DNA from: Streptomyces griseicoloratus
GTDB lineage: Bacteria > Actinomycetota > Actinomycetes > Streptomycetales > Streptomycetaceae
NCBI RefSeq assembly: GCF_014534645.1
Contig: NZ_JACVQF010000189.1
Span: forward strand, 62,001-126,000
Length of the DNA: 64,000 nt
Direction: 5' to 3'
Numbering within the stretch: the first letter of the stretch is position 1; each line of letters starts with the position of its first letter. Under the pieces are notes generated by a model. The model saw only the letters and a program-made list of their open reading frames with translations. It searched no databases and was not told the DNA's origin. Made by a program: the position numbers and the translations under genes. This document shows, piece after piece, positions 16,590 through 24,841 of the stretch.

Positions 16590-17502
16590 AGGCCGATCGT
16601 CGGCTCACTCTAAGCGCACGGACCGACACGCGGCACGGCCGTTTCCGTTTGTTGGCCGAACGGAGATCAGCCGGCTGGCCCGGGTCGACGGACAGACCGG
16701 GACGTTCCCTCTCAGGCCTCAGCTGGTCTGAACTCCTCACCGGACCGGGTGTCCAAACTCCGGGACGGCGATGCTCTCCCGGCTGACGTGGGTGCTCGGC
16801 CGACGCCTGCCGCTGCTCAAGGACCGGCCCTGCGGCACAGGTTCACCAACGCTCACCCGTCCTGTCGTCCCCTTGCCTGTAACTCCCGGCCGCAACAGGG
16901 CCCTTGGGAGTCTGCCCCTCCGGAGTGGGGACGGGCCCTCAGCACTGTTCCGGAACTGCTCCGTCGTCAGCAACTGGTGTCGGGGCGGGCGATGGCAGCC
17001 GGCGAGGCGAACGTCTCGGACGCGATACGGCACTTGATGCAGCGCCGGACAGTGCGATCCGAGCATGCGGGGTCGAAAACGATCCCATCGGGGATGCGGA
17101 GGTTGTGGCAGCCCCAGGGGGGTGGGTGCCCACATGCTCGTGCGGGAGCTGACCGGCACCTTCCCCGCACATGCCGCCACCCGACCACCTCTGGCTGACA
17201 CCAGGTCACCGTCGCGCCTCGCGGCGCAGCGTCACGCGCCGCGGCCGTTAGTTGCCCAAAAGGCCCATCAGGCACAAATAGACATCTCTCGGATGGCTCG
17301 CTACGGTCGAAATCACAGGCGCTACAGCTGCAGCAGTGAGCAGAGAAGTCGGCGCCAGAGGCCGGAATCCACCGGCCCGAATGGTACCCAGCGCATCGCG
17401 CTGCTGTGCAGGTACCGGTCCCGGTCCGCAGCCTCACACCTGACGCTCCGACTGGGGCGAGTCACCGTCTGCACGTACCAGTCTCGAAGGAAGAAGATAG
17501 CC
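16590..17502. other. Intergenic stretch without a convincing gene
   Basis: About 0.9 kb. No reading frame has Streptomyces-like codon use together with a ribosome site. Composition drops in GC around 17250-17350. TTGCCC (about 17252) followed 17 bp later by CAAATA could be a weak rightward promoter for the secreted-protein gene at 17503, giving a leader of about 220 nt. A minus-strand stretch around 16980-17130 reads like cysteine-containing protein but has no start. Confidence 0.5.
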
Positions 17503-17880
17503 ATGCGCCCGAAGCGAACCATCGCACTAGTGGCGAGCCCCTTCATCGCGGCCGCGGCCCTGGCGCTCCCCGCCACGGCCATGTCGCAGGACTCGGACAC
17601 CTCGGTGGCGTCCGCTCCACAGGCCCCGAACCAGCCCACCCCCACTCCCGCGGATCGGCGCCCCGATCAGCCTCCCGCTCCTACCCCGACGCCGACACCG
17701 ACGAGGACACTCACACCTCAGCAGCAGGGCAACCTGGACGGACGGCTGGCCGGGAGCAAGGACGGCGAAGACTGCCTCCACCGCCAGTCCTTTGCGCCGA
17801 AGCAGACGAACTCGAGATACGTGGCGGCCTACACCAGCGCCTACGAGCGGAACTACGACAGGACCTGCATCGAGGAGTAG
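17503..17880 (+). CDS. Small secreted protein, Thr/Pro-rich, paralogue of 8682-9395
   Basis: 125 residues from ATG 17503 (AAGGAAGAAG upstream). The N-terminus MRPKRTIALVASPF and a hydrophobic segment ending PATAMS are a Sec signal peptide. Then come a Thr/Pro repeat (PTPTPTPT) and a C-terminal part with NLDGRLAGSKDGEDC, YVAAYTSAYERNYDRTC and E-E at the end. The DGxxxG...C...Y...C layout and the MRPKR start are shared with the secreted protein at 8682-9395. The two cysteines may form a disulfide. Function unknown. It ends at a very strong intrinsic terminator. Confidence 0.75.
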   Translation: MRPKRTIALVASPFIAAAALALPATAMSQDSDTSVASAPQAPNQPTPTPADRRPDQPPAPTPTPTPTRTLTPQQQGNLDGRLAGSKDGEDCLHRQSFAPKQTNSRYVAAYTSAYERNYDRTCIEE

Positions 17881-17907
17881 AGCAGGTAGCGGAGCCCTGC
17901 GTCGGAT

Positions 17908-17944
17908 GTCCGGGGTCTGCGAAGGCAGGCCCCGGACCTTTCTT
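17908..17944 (+). terminator. Rho-independent terminator
   Basis: GTCCGGGGTCTGC (17908-17920) pairs with GCAGGCCCCGGAC (17925-17937) over 13 bp with one G-U pair and a GAAG loop, followed by CTTTCTT. Confidence 0.9.
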
Positions 17945-18000
17945 GCTCCGGTATTCAACCGTGTCGGGACCGGGCCGACGGCCGCCCCGCTTTGATCCCC

Positions 18001-19743
18001 TTAAACCCATGTGTCCAGCCACATCCGCGACCGCCAGTCGTCGATCGGGATCGCCGTGCCGGTGTAGATCGGCCAGAAGTAGATGAAGTTCCAGGCGATC
18101 AGCAGCACCAGCACACCCGCGCCCGTCGCCCCCGCCACACGCCGGGCGTCACTGGAGCCGGCCCGCCCCACGATCGCCCCCAGCAGCATCGCCACCGCCA
18201 GGCACAGGAACGGCAGGAAGACGACGGCGTAGAAGAGGAAGATCGTGCGCTCCTGGTACAGGAACCACGGCAGATAGCCGGCCGCCAGGCCGCACGCGAT
18301 CGCGCCCGCCCGCCAGTCCCGGCGGAAGGCCCAGCGCCACAGCACGTACAGCAGGGCGAAGCAGCCCACCCACCACAGCAGCGGCGTGCCCAGCGCCAGC
18401 ACCTCGCGGGCGCACTTCTCGCCCGCGTCGGCCGGGCAGCCGTCCGTGCCCGGCGCCGGTGACTCGTAGAAGTAGGACACCGGGCGGCCCAGGACGATCC
18501 AGCTCCACGGGTTGGACTGGTAGGTGTGCGGCGACGTGAGGTTGGTGTGGAACTCGTACACCTGCGTCTCGTAGTGCCACAGGCTGCGCCACCAGTCCGG
18601 GAACAGCCAGGACCAGGCGCTGTCCCTGCCGTCCGTAGCGGCCCAGTTGCGGTAGTAGCCGCCGCTGCCGTCGGTGGGGGAGAGGATCCAGCCGATCCAC
18701 GACACGACGTAGGTGAAGACCGCGACCGGCACCGTCGACAGGAACGCCCAGCCCAGGTCGTGCCGCAGCACCGCCCGGTACGGGCGGCGGGCGCCCGCGA
18801 CCCGGCGGGAGCCCACGTCCCACAGCACCGCCATCACGCAGAAGGCCGCCGTGATGTACAGGCCGTTCCACTTGGTGGCGATGGCCAGGCCCAGCATCAG
18901 CCCCGCCACGATCCGCCAGGGACGCCAGCCGAGGCGGGTCGTCTCGGCGACGCGCGCGTCCGGGCGGACCAGGCCGTCGGCGTCCACCGGCAGCGCCGCG
19001 GCGAGTTTCGCGCGCGCCCGGTCCCGGTCGACGACCAGGGCGCCGAACGCGGCCAGCACGAAGAACATCAGCACGCTGTCCAGCAGCGCGGTGCGGCTCA
19101 TCACGAAGTGCAGCCCGTCCAGCGCCATCAGCGCGCCCGCCAGACAGCCCAGGAAGGTCGACCGGAACAGCCGGCGTCCGATCCGGCACAGCAGCAGCAC
19201 CGACAGCGTGCCGAGCAGCGCCGTCATGAACCGCCAGCCGAACGGGTCGAACCCGAAGACCAGCTCGCCGAGCCCGATCACGGCCTTGCCGACCGGCGGA
19301 TGGACGACGTACGCCGCGTCCGTCGGGATCGGGACGTCCCCGCCGGAGTTCAGGATCAGGTCGTTGGCGTTCTTGTCCCAGTTGACCTCGAACCCGCGGT
19401 GGATCAGCGCCCACGCGTCCTTGGCGTAGTACGTCTCGTCGAATATCACCGCCTTCGGGCTGCCCAGGTTCCAGAACCGCAGCACCCCGGCCAGCAGCGT
19501 CACCAGCAGCGGGCCGCCCCAGCCCGACCAGCGAACGACGCGGTCGGCGACCGGCCCCCGCAGGCCGAAGAAGGCCCACAGCCGCGGTCCGGGCCGCGTG
19601 TACGGCGGCACCAGCCGGTCGCGGACGTCGCTCGCGGGCCCCGCCGTGTGGCCGAAGCGGTGCAGCCGCTGCTGCCAGGGGGTCCGCCGGTCGTTCGGGG
19701 CCTGGTCCTGCCGGATGTCCGTGGAGGACGCGGTACTGGTCAC
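18001..19743 (-). CDS. pmt: Polyprenyl-phosphate-mannose protein O-mannosyltransferase (GT39)
   Basis: 580 residues from GTG 19743. It has the acidic motif FDETYYAKDAW in the first periplasmic loop (Asp-Glu are catalytic), HPPVGKAVIGLGE, about eleven membrane helices and the C-terminal WPIYTG..I..WRSRMWL segment of bacterial PMT proteins. It transfers mannose from polyprenyl-phosphate-mannose to Ser/Thr of exported proteins; in Streptomyces pmt it is needed for phage phiC31 infection and for glycosylated lipoproteins (established knowledge). It is divergent from rsmI with a 96-bp gap, as in other Streptomyces. Confidence 0.95.
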   Translation of the reverse strand: MTSTASSTDIRQDQAPNDRRTPWQQRLHRFGHTAGPASDVRDRLVPPYTRPGPRLWAFFGLRGPVADRVVRWSGWGGPLLVTLLAGVLRFWNLGSPKAVIFDETYYAKDAWALIHRGFEVNWDKNANDLILNSGGDVPIPTDAAYVVHPPVGKAVIGLGELVFGFDPFGWRFMTALLGTLSVLLLCRIGRRLFRSTFLGCLAGALMALDGLHFVMSRTALLDSVLMFFVLAAFGALVVDRDRARAKLAAALPVDADGLVRPDARVAETTRLGWRPWRIVAGLMLGLAIATKWNGLYITAAFCVMAVLWDVGSRRVAGARRPYRAVLRHDLGWAFLSTVPVAVFTYVVSWIGWILSPTDGSGGYYRNWAATDGRDSAWSWLFPDWWRSLWHYETQVYEFHTNLTSPHTYQSNPWSWIVLGRPVSYFYESPAPGTDGCPADAGEKCAREVLALGTPLLWWVGCFALLYVLWRWAFRRDWRAGAIACGLAAGYLPWFLYQERTIFLFYAVVFLPFLCLAVAMLLGAIVGRAGSSDARRVAGATGAGVLVLLIAWNFIYFWPIYTGTAIPIDDWRSRMWLDTWV

Positions 19744-19839
19744 CGCGCCATCGTAGGGAACCGTTCTGTGCGCGTCCCGCGCATGGCCCGGACCGGTCCG
19801 GATGCGTCCCCGTCCGTCCACCCCTGGGAGGATGGGGAC

Positions 19840-20688
19840 GTGACTGGAACCCTTGTACTGGCGGGCACCCCCATCGGCGACGTCCAGGACGCCCCGCCCC
19901 GGCTCGCCGAGGAGCTGGCCGGAGCCGACGTCGTCGCGGCCGAGGACACCCGGCGGCTGCGCCGGCTGACCCAGGCGCTCGGCGTGACGCCCAAGGGGCG
20001 CGTCGTGTCGTACTTCGAGGGCAACGAGTCCGCCCGCACGCCGGAACTGGTCGAGGAGCTGGTGGGCGGCGCGCGCGTGCTGCTGGTGACCGACGCGGGC
20101 ATGCCGTCGGTGTCCGACCCCGGCTACCGGCTGGTCGCCGCCGCCGTCGAGCGGGACGTGCGGGTCACCGCGGTGCCCGGCCCGTCCGCCGTGCTCACCG
20201 CGCTCGCCGTGTCCGGGCTGCCGGTCGACCGGTTCTGCTTCGAGGGCTTCCTGCCGCGCAAGGCCGGCGAACGGCTCTCCCGGCTGAAGGAGGTCGCCGA
20301 GGAGCGCCGGACCCTCGTCTACTTCGAGGCCCCGCACCGGCTCGACGACACCCTCGCCGCCATGGCCGAGGTGTTCGGCGACGGGCGGCGGGCCGCCGTG
20401 TGCCGGGAGCTGACCAAGACCTACGAGGAGGTCAGGCGCGGCCCGCTGGGCGAGCTGGCCGCGTGGGCGGCCGAGGGCGTGCGCGGGGAGATCACCGTCG
20501 TCGTCGAGGGCGCCCCGGACAAGGGCCCCGAGGAGATCGGCCCCGAGGAGCTGGTGCGCCGGGTGCGGGTGCGCGAGGAGGCCGGGGAGCGGCGCAAGGA
20601 GGCGATCGCCGCGGTGGCCGCCGAGGCGGGCGTCCCCAAGCGGGACGTGTTCGACGCGGTGGTGGCGGCCAAGCACGCGGGCGCCTGA
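19840..20688 (+). CDS. rsmI: 16S rRNA (cytidine-1402-2'-O)-methyltransferase RsmI
   Basis: 282 residues from GTG 19840 after GGGAGGA. It is a tetrapyrrole-methylase (SAM) fold: LVLAGTPIGDVQDAPPRL, the AEDTRRLRRL motif, VTDAGMPSVSDPGYRLV, VPGPSAVLTALAVSGLP and YFEAPHRL are all diagnostic. The C-terminal basic tail is the RNA-binding part. It modifies C1402 in the ribosomal P site. Confidence 0.96.
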   Translation: MTGTLVLAGTPIGDVQDAPPRLAEELAGADVVAAEDTRRLRRLTQALGVTPKGRVVSYFEGNESARTPELVEELVGGARVLLVTDAGMPSVSDPGYRLVAAAVERDVRVTAVPGPSAVLTALAVSGLPVDRFCFEGFLPRKAGERLSRLKEVAEERRTLVYFEAPHRLDDTLAAMAEVFGDGRRAAVCRELTKTYEEVRRGPLGELAAWAAEGVRGEITVVVEGAPDKGPEEIGPEELVRRVRVREEAGERRKEAIAAVAAEAGVPKRDVFDAVVAAKHAGA

Positions 20689-20700
20689 CCGTTCCTTGAC

Positions 20701-20725
20701 CCGGGGCCCCGGAACGGGCCCCCGG
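20701..20725 (+). terminator. GC hairpin after rsmI
   Basis: CCGGGGCCC (20701-20709) can pair with GGGCCCCCGG (20716-20725) with one bulged base, 12 bp after the rsmI stop. Confidence 0.5.
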
Positions 20726-20751
20726 ACCAAGGGCAGTACAAATCGGCTCCA

Positions 20752-20792
20752 ACTCCTCGGCAGGTCCGCTGCGCCCGGCCCCGCCGAGGAGT
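20752..20792. promoter_or_regulatory. 10-bp inverted repeat before the zinc-ribbon gene
   Basis: ACTCCTCGGC (20752-20761) and GCCGAGGAGT (20783-20792) are perfectly complementary across a 21-nt spacer, 62 bp before the next start. It could be an operator or an mRNA hairpin. Confidence 0.4.
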
Positions 20793-20854
20793 CCACTGGG
20801 TCCAGGGGCACGAACCCGCCCCCTCCAGCGGAACAGCTGACGTCAGGAGCCGGC

Positions 20855-21226
20855 ATGGGTGAGAACACCAGGGTCACCGGGACCACCGCCGTCGTCCACG
20901 AGTCGTACTCCTTCGCCTGCATGCGCTGCGGGCACGGCTGGGAGCAGTCGTACGAGATAGAGCACCACCGGGACGCCGACGGCCACGAGTTCGTGCGCTA
21001 CGTGGCGGACGGCCGGATCGTGCCCTCCCCGCTGAGCCGGCCCGCCTGCGCCAACTGCGACGGCCACGTCGTACGGATCATGCGGCCCGGGCGGGTCGCC
21101 TCGGCACGCGGCCCGGCGACGGGGCAGCACCGGGCGCCCGCCGCGGAGATCCCCCGGCAGCGCTCCCCGCGGCACCACCTCTCCGGCCTCCTGCACGCCC
21201 TCCACCTCCACCGCGGGGCGAGCTGA
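20855..21226 (+). CDS. Small zinc-ribbon protein, unknown function
   Basis: 123 residues from ATG 20855 (AGGAG 7 bp upstream). Two CxxC knuckles, Cys22/Cys25 (FACMRCGHGWEQ) and Cys65/Cys68 (PACANCDGHVV), should bind one zinc ion. The region between is rich in acidic and aromatic residues (YEIEHH). The C-terminal 45 residues are basic, His/Pro-rich and probably disordered. No membrane segment. No catalytic motif is visible; a nucleic-acid or protein-binding role is plausible but unproven. Confidence 0.8.
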   Translation: MGENTRVTGTTAVVHESYSFACMRCGHGWEQSYEIEHHRDADGHEFVRYVADGRIVPSPLSRPACANCDGHVVRIMRPGRVASARGPATGQHRAPAAEIPRQRSPRHHLSGLLHALHLHRGAS

Positions 21227-21254
21227 CCCTTCCGGGTGCCCGCGGGACCTTTCG

Positions 21255-21260
21255 TAGGAT
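21255..21260 (+). promoter_or_regulatory. -10 element of predicted leaderless tatD transcript
   Basis: TAGGAT ends 6 bp before ATG 21267 and no ribosome-binding sequence is present. Confidence 0.45.
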
Positions 21261-21266
21261 CGGGGC

Positions 21267-22148
21267 ATGCCTTCGAACGCGTCCGACAAGAACGCCGCCC
21301 CGCCGCTCCCGGAACCCCTCCGGGTCCCGGTCGCCGACTCCCACACCCACCTCGACATGCAGGCGGGCACCGTGGAGGAGGGCCTCGCCAAGGCCGCGTC
21401 GGTCGGGGTCACGACGGTCGTCCAGGTCGGCTGCGACATCAAGGGCTCCCGCTGGGCGGCCGAGACGGCGGCGGCGTTCGACAACGTCCACGCGACCGTC
21501 GCCCTGCACCCCAACGAGGCCCCGCGGATCGTCCTCGGGGACCCCGACGGCTGGTCCCGGCAGGGCGCGCGCGAGCCGGGCGGGGACGCCGGGCTGGACG
21601 AGGCCCTCGCCGAGATCGACCGGCTGGCCGCCCTCCCGCAGGTCAAGGGCGTCGGCGAGACCGGCCTCGACCACTTCCGCACCGGGCCGGAGGGCATGGA
21701 GGCCCAGGAGCGGTCCTTCCGCGCCCACATCGAGATCGCCAAGCGGCACGGCAAGGCCCTCGTCATCCACGACCGCGACGCCCACGCCGACGTCCTGCGC
21801 ATCCTCAAGGAGGAGGGCGCCCCCGAGCGCACCGTCTTCCACTGCTACTCCGGCGACGCGGAGATGGCGGAGATCTGCGCCCGCGCCGGGTACTACATGT
21901 CCTTCGCCGGCAACGTCACCTTCAAGAACGCCCAGAACCTGCGCGACGCCCTCGCCGTGGCCCCGCCGGAGCTGGTCCTGGTGGAGACCGACGCACCGTT
22001 CCTGACACCGGCGCCCTACCGCGGCCGGCCCAACGCCCCGTACCTGGTGCCCGTCACCGTGCGCGCGATGGCCGCCGTGCGGGGCGTCGACGAGGACACC
22101 CTGGCCACGGCCCTCGCGGCGAACACCGCCCGCGCCTTCGGCTACTGA
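21267..22148 (+). CDS. tatD: TatD-family metal-dependent DNase
   Basis: 293 residues. TIM-barrel amidohydrolase fold with metal ligands H26-T-H28 (ADSHTHLD), Glu in VGETGLDHFRT, His in VIHDRDAH and VFHCYSG, and Asp in LVETDAPFLTP, followed by the family signature of the last two. About 30 N-terminal residues precede the barrel. TatD enzymes are cytoplasmic 3'-5' exonucleases or deacylase-like enzymes involved in DNA repair and quality control. It is followed by rsmA and ispE, the common actinobacterial order. Confidence 0.95.
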   Translation: MPSNASDKNAAPPLPEPLRVPVADSHTHLDMQAGTVEEGLAKAASVGVTTVVQVGCDIKGSRWAAETAAAFDNVHATVALHPNEAPRIVLGDPDGWSRQGAREPGGDAGLDEALAEIDRLAALPQVKGVGETGLDHFRTGPEGMEAQERSFRAHIEIAKRHGKALVIHDRDAHADVLRILKEEGAPERTVFHCYSGDAEMAEICARAGYYMSFAGNVTFKNAQNLRDALAVAPPELVLVETDAPFLTPAPYRGRPNAPYLVPVTVRAMAAVRGVDEDTLATALAANTARAFGY

Positions 22149-22302
22149 CCCGGCACGTCGCGAAGTGCAGCCGCGTCGCCTTGGACGGTGACGACCGCTC
22201 CGCCGGTTTCCGGGCCCGAGCGGACCCTGGAGAGTGCCGGCGTGCGCAGAGCGCCGTGCGAGACGTGCACTGCGGGGCACGGCCGCACGGATGCGCCCCG
22301 GC

Positions 22303-22308
22303 TACCCT
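22303..22308 (+). promoter_or_regulatory. -10 element of predicted leaderless rsmA transcript
   Basis: TACCCT lies 6 bp upstream of GTG 22315 in the 166-bp gap after tatD. Confidence 0.4.
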
Positions 22309-22314
22309 TGCGGG

Positions 22315-23175
22315 GTGAGCAGCCCCACCCCCGACGCCCTTCTGGGCCCCGCCGACGTCCGCGAACTCGCGACGGCCCTCGGCGTACGCCCCACCAAGCA
22401 GCGCGGCCAGAACTTCGTGATCGACGCGAACACGGTCCGCCGTATCGTCCGCACCGCCGAGGTACGCCCCGACGACGTGGTGGTCGAGGTGGGACCGGGT
22501 CTCGGCTCGCTCACCCTGGCCCTGCTGGAGGTCGCCGACCGGGTCACCGCGGTCGAGATCGACGACGTCCTCGCCGGGGCCCTGCCCGCCACCGTGGCGG
22601 CCCGCATGCCGGAGCGCGCCGACCGGTTCGCGCTGGTCCACTCCGACGCGATGCACGTGACCGAGCTGCCGGGCCCCGCCCCGACCGCGCTGGTCGCCAA
22701 CCTCCCCTACAACGTCGCCGTGCCGGTCCTCCTGCACATGCTCGACACCTTCCCGAGCATCGAGCGCACCCTCGTCATGGTCCAGGCGGAGGTCGCCGAC
22801 CGCCTCGCCGCCGGTCCGGGCTCGAAGGTGTACGGCGTCCCCTCGGTGAAGGCCAACTGGTACGCCGAGGTGAAGCGGGCCGGCGCCATCGGCCGCAACG
22901 TCTTCTGGCCCGCGCCGAACGTCGACAGCGGACTGGTGTCCCTCGTCCGGCGGACCGAGCCGCTGAAGACGACGGCGTCGAAGGCCGAGGTCTTCGCCGT
23001 CGTCGACGCCGCCTTCGCCCAGCGCCGCAAGACCCTGCGGGCCGCCCTCGCCGGCTGGGCGGGCTCCGCGGCCAGGGCCGAGGCGGCCCTCGTCGCGGCC
23101 GGAGTGTCACCGCAGGCGCGTGGCGAGGCCCTGACCGTGGAAGAGTTCGCGCGTATCGCCGAACACAAGGAGTGA
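22315..23175 (+). CDS. rsmA: 16S rRNA dimethyladenosine transferase RsmA (KsgA)
   Basis: 286 residues from GTG 22315. KsgA signatures are complete: [10 protein letters not shown] at the N-terminus, SAM motif [15 protein letters not shown], and the catalytic NLPY motif ([11 protein letters not shown]). The C-terminal helical domain contains [11 protein letters not shown]. It dimethylates A1518 and A1519 of 16S rRNA late in 30S assembly. ispE starts 7 bp after its stop, so the two are cotranscribed. Confidence 0.97.
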   Translation: MSSPTPDALLGPADVRELATALGVRPTKQRGQNFVIDANTVRRIVRTAEVRPDDVVVEVGPGLGSLTLALLEVADRVTAVEIDDVLAGALPATVAARMPERADRFALVHSDAMHVTELPGPAPTALVANLPYNVAVPVLLHMLDTFPSIERTLVMVQAEVADRLAAGPGSKVYGVPSVKANWYAEVKRAGAIGRNVFWPAPNVDSGLVSLVRRTEPLKTTASKAEVFAVVDAAFAQRRKTLRAALAGWAGSAARAEAALVAAGVSPQARGEALTVEEFARIAEHKE

Positions 23176-23182
23176 CGAGCAA

Positions 23183-24079
23183 GTGAGCGTGACGGTCCGC
23201 GTCCCCGCCAAGGTCAACGTGCAGCTCGCCGTGGGCGCCGCCCGCGCGGACGGCTTCCACGACCTGGCCAACGTCTTCCTCGCCGTCGGCCTGTACGACG
23301 AGATCACCGCGACCCCCTCGTCGCAGGGCCTGCGCATCACCTGCGAGGGCCCGGACGCCGGCCAGGTGCCGCTGGACCGCACCAACCTCGCGGCCCGCGC
23401 CGCGCTGGCCCTCGCCGAGCGCTACGGCCGTGAGGCCGACGTCCACCTGCACATCACCAAGGACATCCCGGTCGCCGGAGGCATGGCGGGCGGCAGCGCG
23501 GATGCCGCGGGCGCGCTGGTGGCCTGCGACGCGCTGTGGGGCACGGGAGCCTCCCGCGACGAGCTGCTGGCGATCTGCGCCGAGCTGGGCAGCGACGTGC
23601 CGTTCAGCCTGGTCGGCGGGGCCGCGCTCGGCACCGGGCGGGGTGAGAAGCTGACGGAGCTGGAGGTGGGCGGCACCTTCCACTGGGTGTTCGCCACGGC
23701 CGGGCGGGGGCTGTCCACCCCGGCGGTCTACCGCGAGCTCGACCGGCTGGCCAAGGGCCGGGACATCCCCGAGCCGGTCGCCGACCAGGCGGTGCTGGAT
23801 GCCCTGGCGAAGGGCGACGCCGACGCGCTCGCCGTCGCGGTCACCAACGACCTCCAGCCGGCGGCGCTCTCCCTCTTTCCCGAACTGACGGACACCCTCG
23901 CTGCGGGCCGGGCGGCGGGTGCGCTGGCCGCGCTGGTCTCGGGTTCGGGCCCGACGACGGCGTTCCTCGCCTCGGACGCGAAGTCGGCGTCCGACATCGC
24001 CGGGGTGCTGCGGGCGTCGGGAACCTGCGCGACGGTGCGGACGGCTCAGGGGCCGGCGGCGGGGGCGACGGTGGTCTGA
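23183..24079 (+). CDS. ispE: 4-diphosphocytidyl-2-C-methyl-D-erythritol kinase IspE
   Basis: 298 residues, GTG start just after rsmA. GHMP-kinase fold: VRVPAKVNVQLAVG at the N-terminus, the ATP loop PVAGGMAGGSADAAGAL, and ALVSGSGPTTAFL near the C-terminus. It phosphorylates CDP-ME in the non-mevalonate isoprenoid pathway. It converges on the Uma2 gene with only 9 bp between stops. Confidence 0.97.
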   Translation: MSVTVRVPAKVNVQLAVGAARADGFHDLANVFLAVGLYDEITATPSSQGLRITCEGPDAGQVPLDRTNLAARAALALAERYGREADVHLHITKDIPVAGGMAGGSADAAGALVACDALWGTGASRDELLAICAELGSDVPFSLVGGAALGTGRGEKLTELEVGGTFHWVFATAGRGLSTPAVYRELDRLAKGRDIPEPVADQAVLDALAKGDADALAVAVTNDLQPAALSLFPELTDTLAAGRAAGALAALVSGSGPTTAFLASDAKSASDIAGVLRASGTCATVRTAQGPAAGATVV

Positions 24080-24088
24080 GGGGCCGGG

Positions 24089-24685
24089 TCAGAGTTCGTC
24101 GATGGCGGTCAGGTCGATGTCGACGGAGTACGGCTTGTCGACCTTGATCCGGTCACGGTGCATGCCCATGTGGATGTAGGCCTTGGTGAGCGGGTCGAGT
24201 TCGTAGACGTGGATGATGGGCCTGCCGCTCGTTCCGCCCTGCTCGACGCGCCAGAAGTTCGGGATGCCGGCCGCCGCGTACTTCTGAGGCTTGGTCGTGC
24301 GGTCACGGGACTCGGAGTCGGGGGAGACGACCTCGACGGCGAGGAGCACGTCCGCCGCCTGGTAGCTGGTCCGGTCCGGTCCGGTGATCGCGTCCGTGCG
24401 GACGACGCTCACGTCGGGCTCTGGGCCATTGCGTCGGTCGAGGACGACGGTCATCTCCCGCCGCACCCTGAATCCGCTGGGTGCGGTTCGGCGAAGGCCG
24501 TTGACCAGCAGGTCGATCACGATGCTGTGGAAATCCCGCTGCGGACTCACGAAAACCAGGCTCCCGTCGATCAACTCGGTGTGCGGCGGGAGATCCGGCA
24601 GGGTGGACAGGTCGTCCACGGTGTAGCCGTCCACGGGCGGCACCGGCCAGTGATGACAGCGGTGCTCTACGGACTCGGCGGTCAT
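24089..24685 (-). CDS. Uma2-family (DUF820) endonuclease-like protein
   Basis: 198 residues from ATG 24685 (GGGAGG upstream). It is a PD-(D/E)XK fold: ELIDGSLVFVSP, then PEPDVSVV with the metal-binding Asp, LAVEVVSPDSESRDRTTKPQKYAAAGIPNFWRV with the E-V-x-S-P-x-S-x-x-D-R motif and the catalytic Lys. Uma2 proteins are common in Streptomyces and cyanobacteria; they are predicted nucleases of unclear role. It appears monocistronic and is divergent from the ABC-F gene. Confidence 0.88.
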   Translation of the reverse strand: MTAESVEHRCHHWPVPPVDGYTVDDLSTLPDLPPHTELIDGSLVFVSPQRDFHSIVIDLLVNGLRRTAPSGFRVRREMTVVLDRRNGPEPDVSVVRTDAITGPDRTSYQAADVLLAVEVVSPDSESRDRTTKPQKYAAAGIPNFWRVEQGGTSGRPIIHVYELDPLTKAYIHMGMHRDRIKVDKPYSVDIDLTAIDEL

Positions 24686-24841
24686 GGTTCCTCCCATGGA
24701 CGGGATCCTGCTGCCTGCCCTCCACGGTAGCCGCCGGATCCCGATCAGGTCATCACAAAGAGTGACGTCCCCCGCGCGTGCCGCTCCGTTCCCCGGAACG
24801 CCTACGCTTGAAGGCTGATCGATCCCCCAGGCAGGAGAGAA

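Noticed and set aside
16749-17198. Possible small gene or zinc-finger remnant between the PBP and secreted-protein genes (minus frame with C..C residues near 17000-17110; plus frame MAAGEANVSDAIRHL at 16992)
   Set aside because: No ribosome site, no consistent codon bias and no recognisable family. Could be a decayed gene, but the evidence is too thin.
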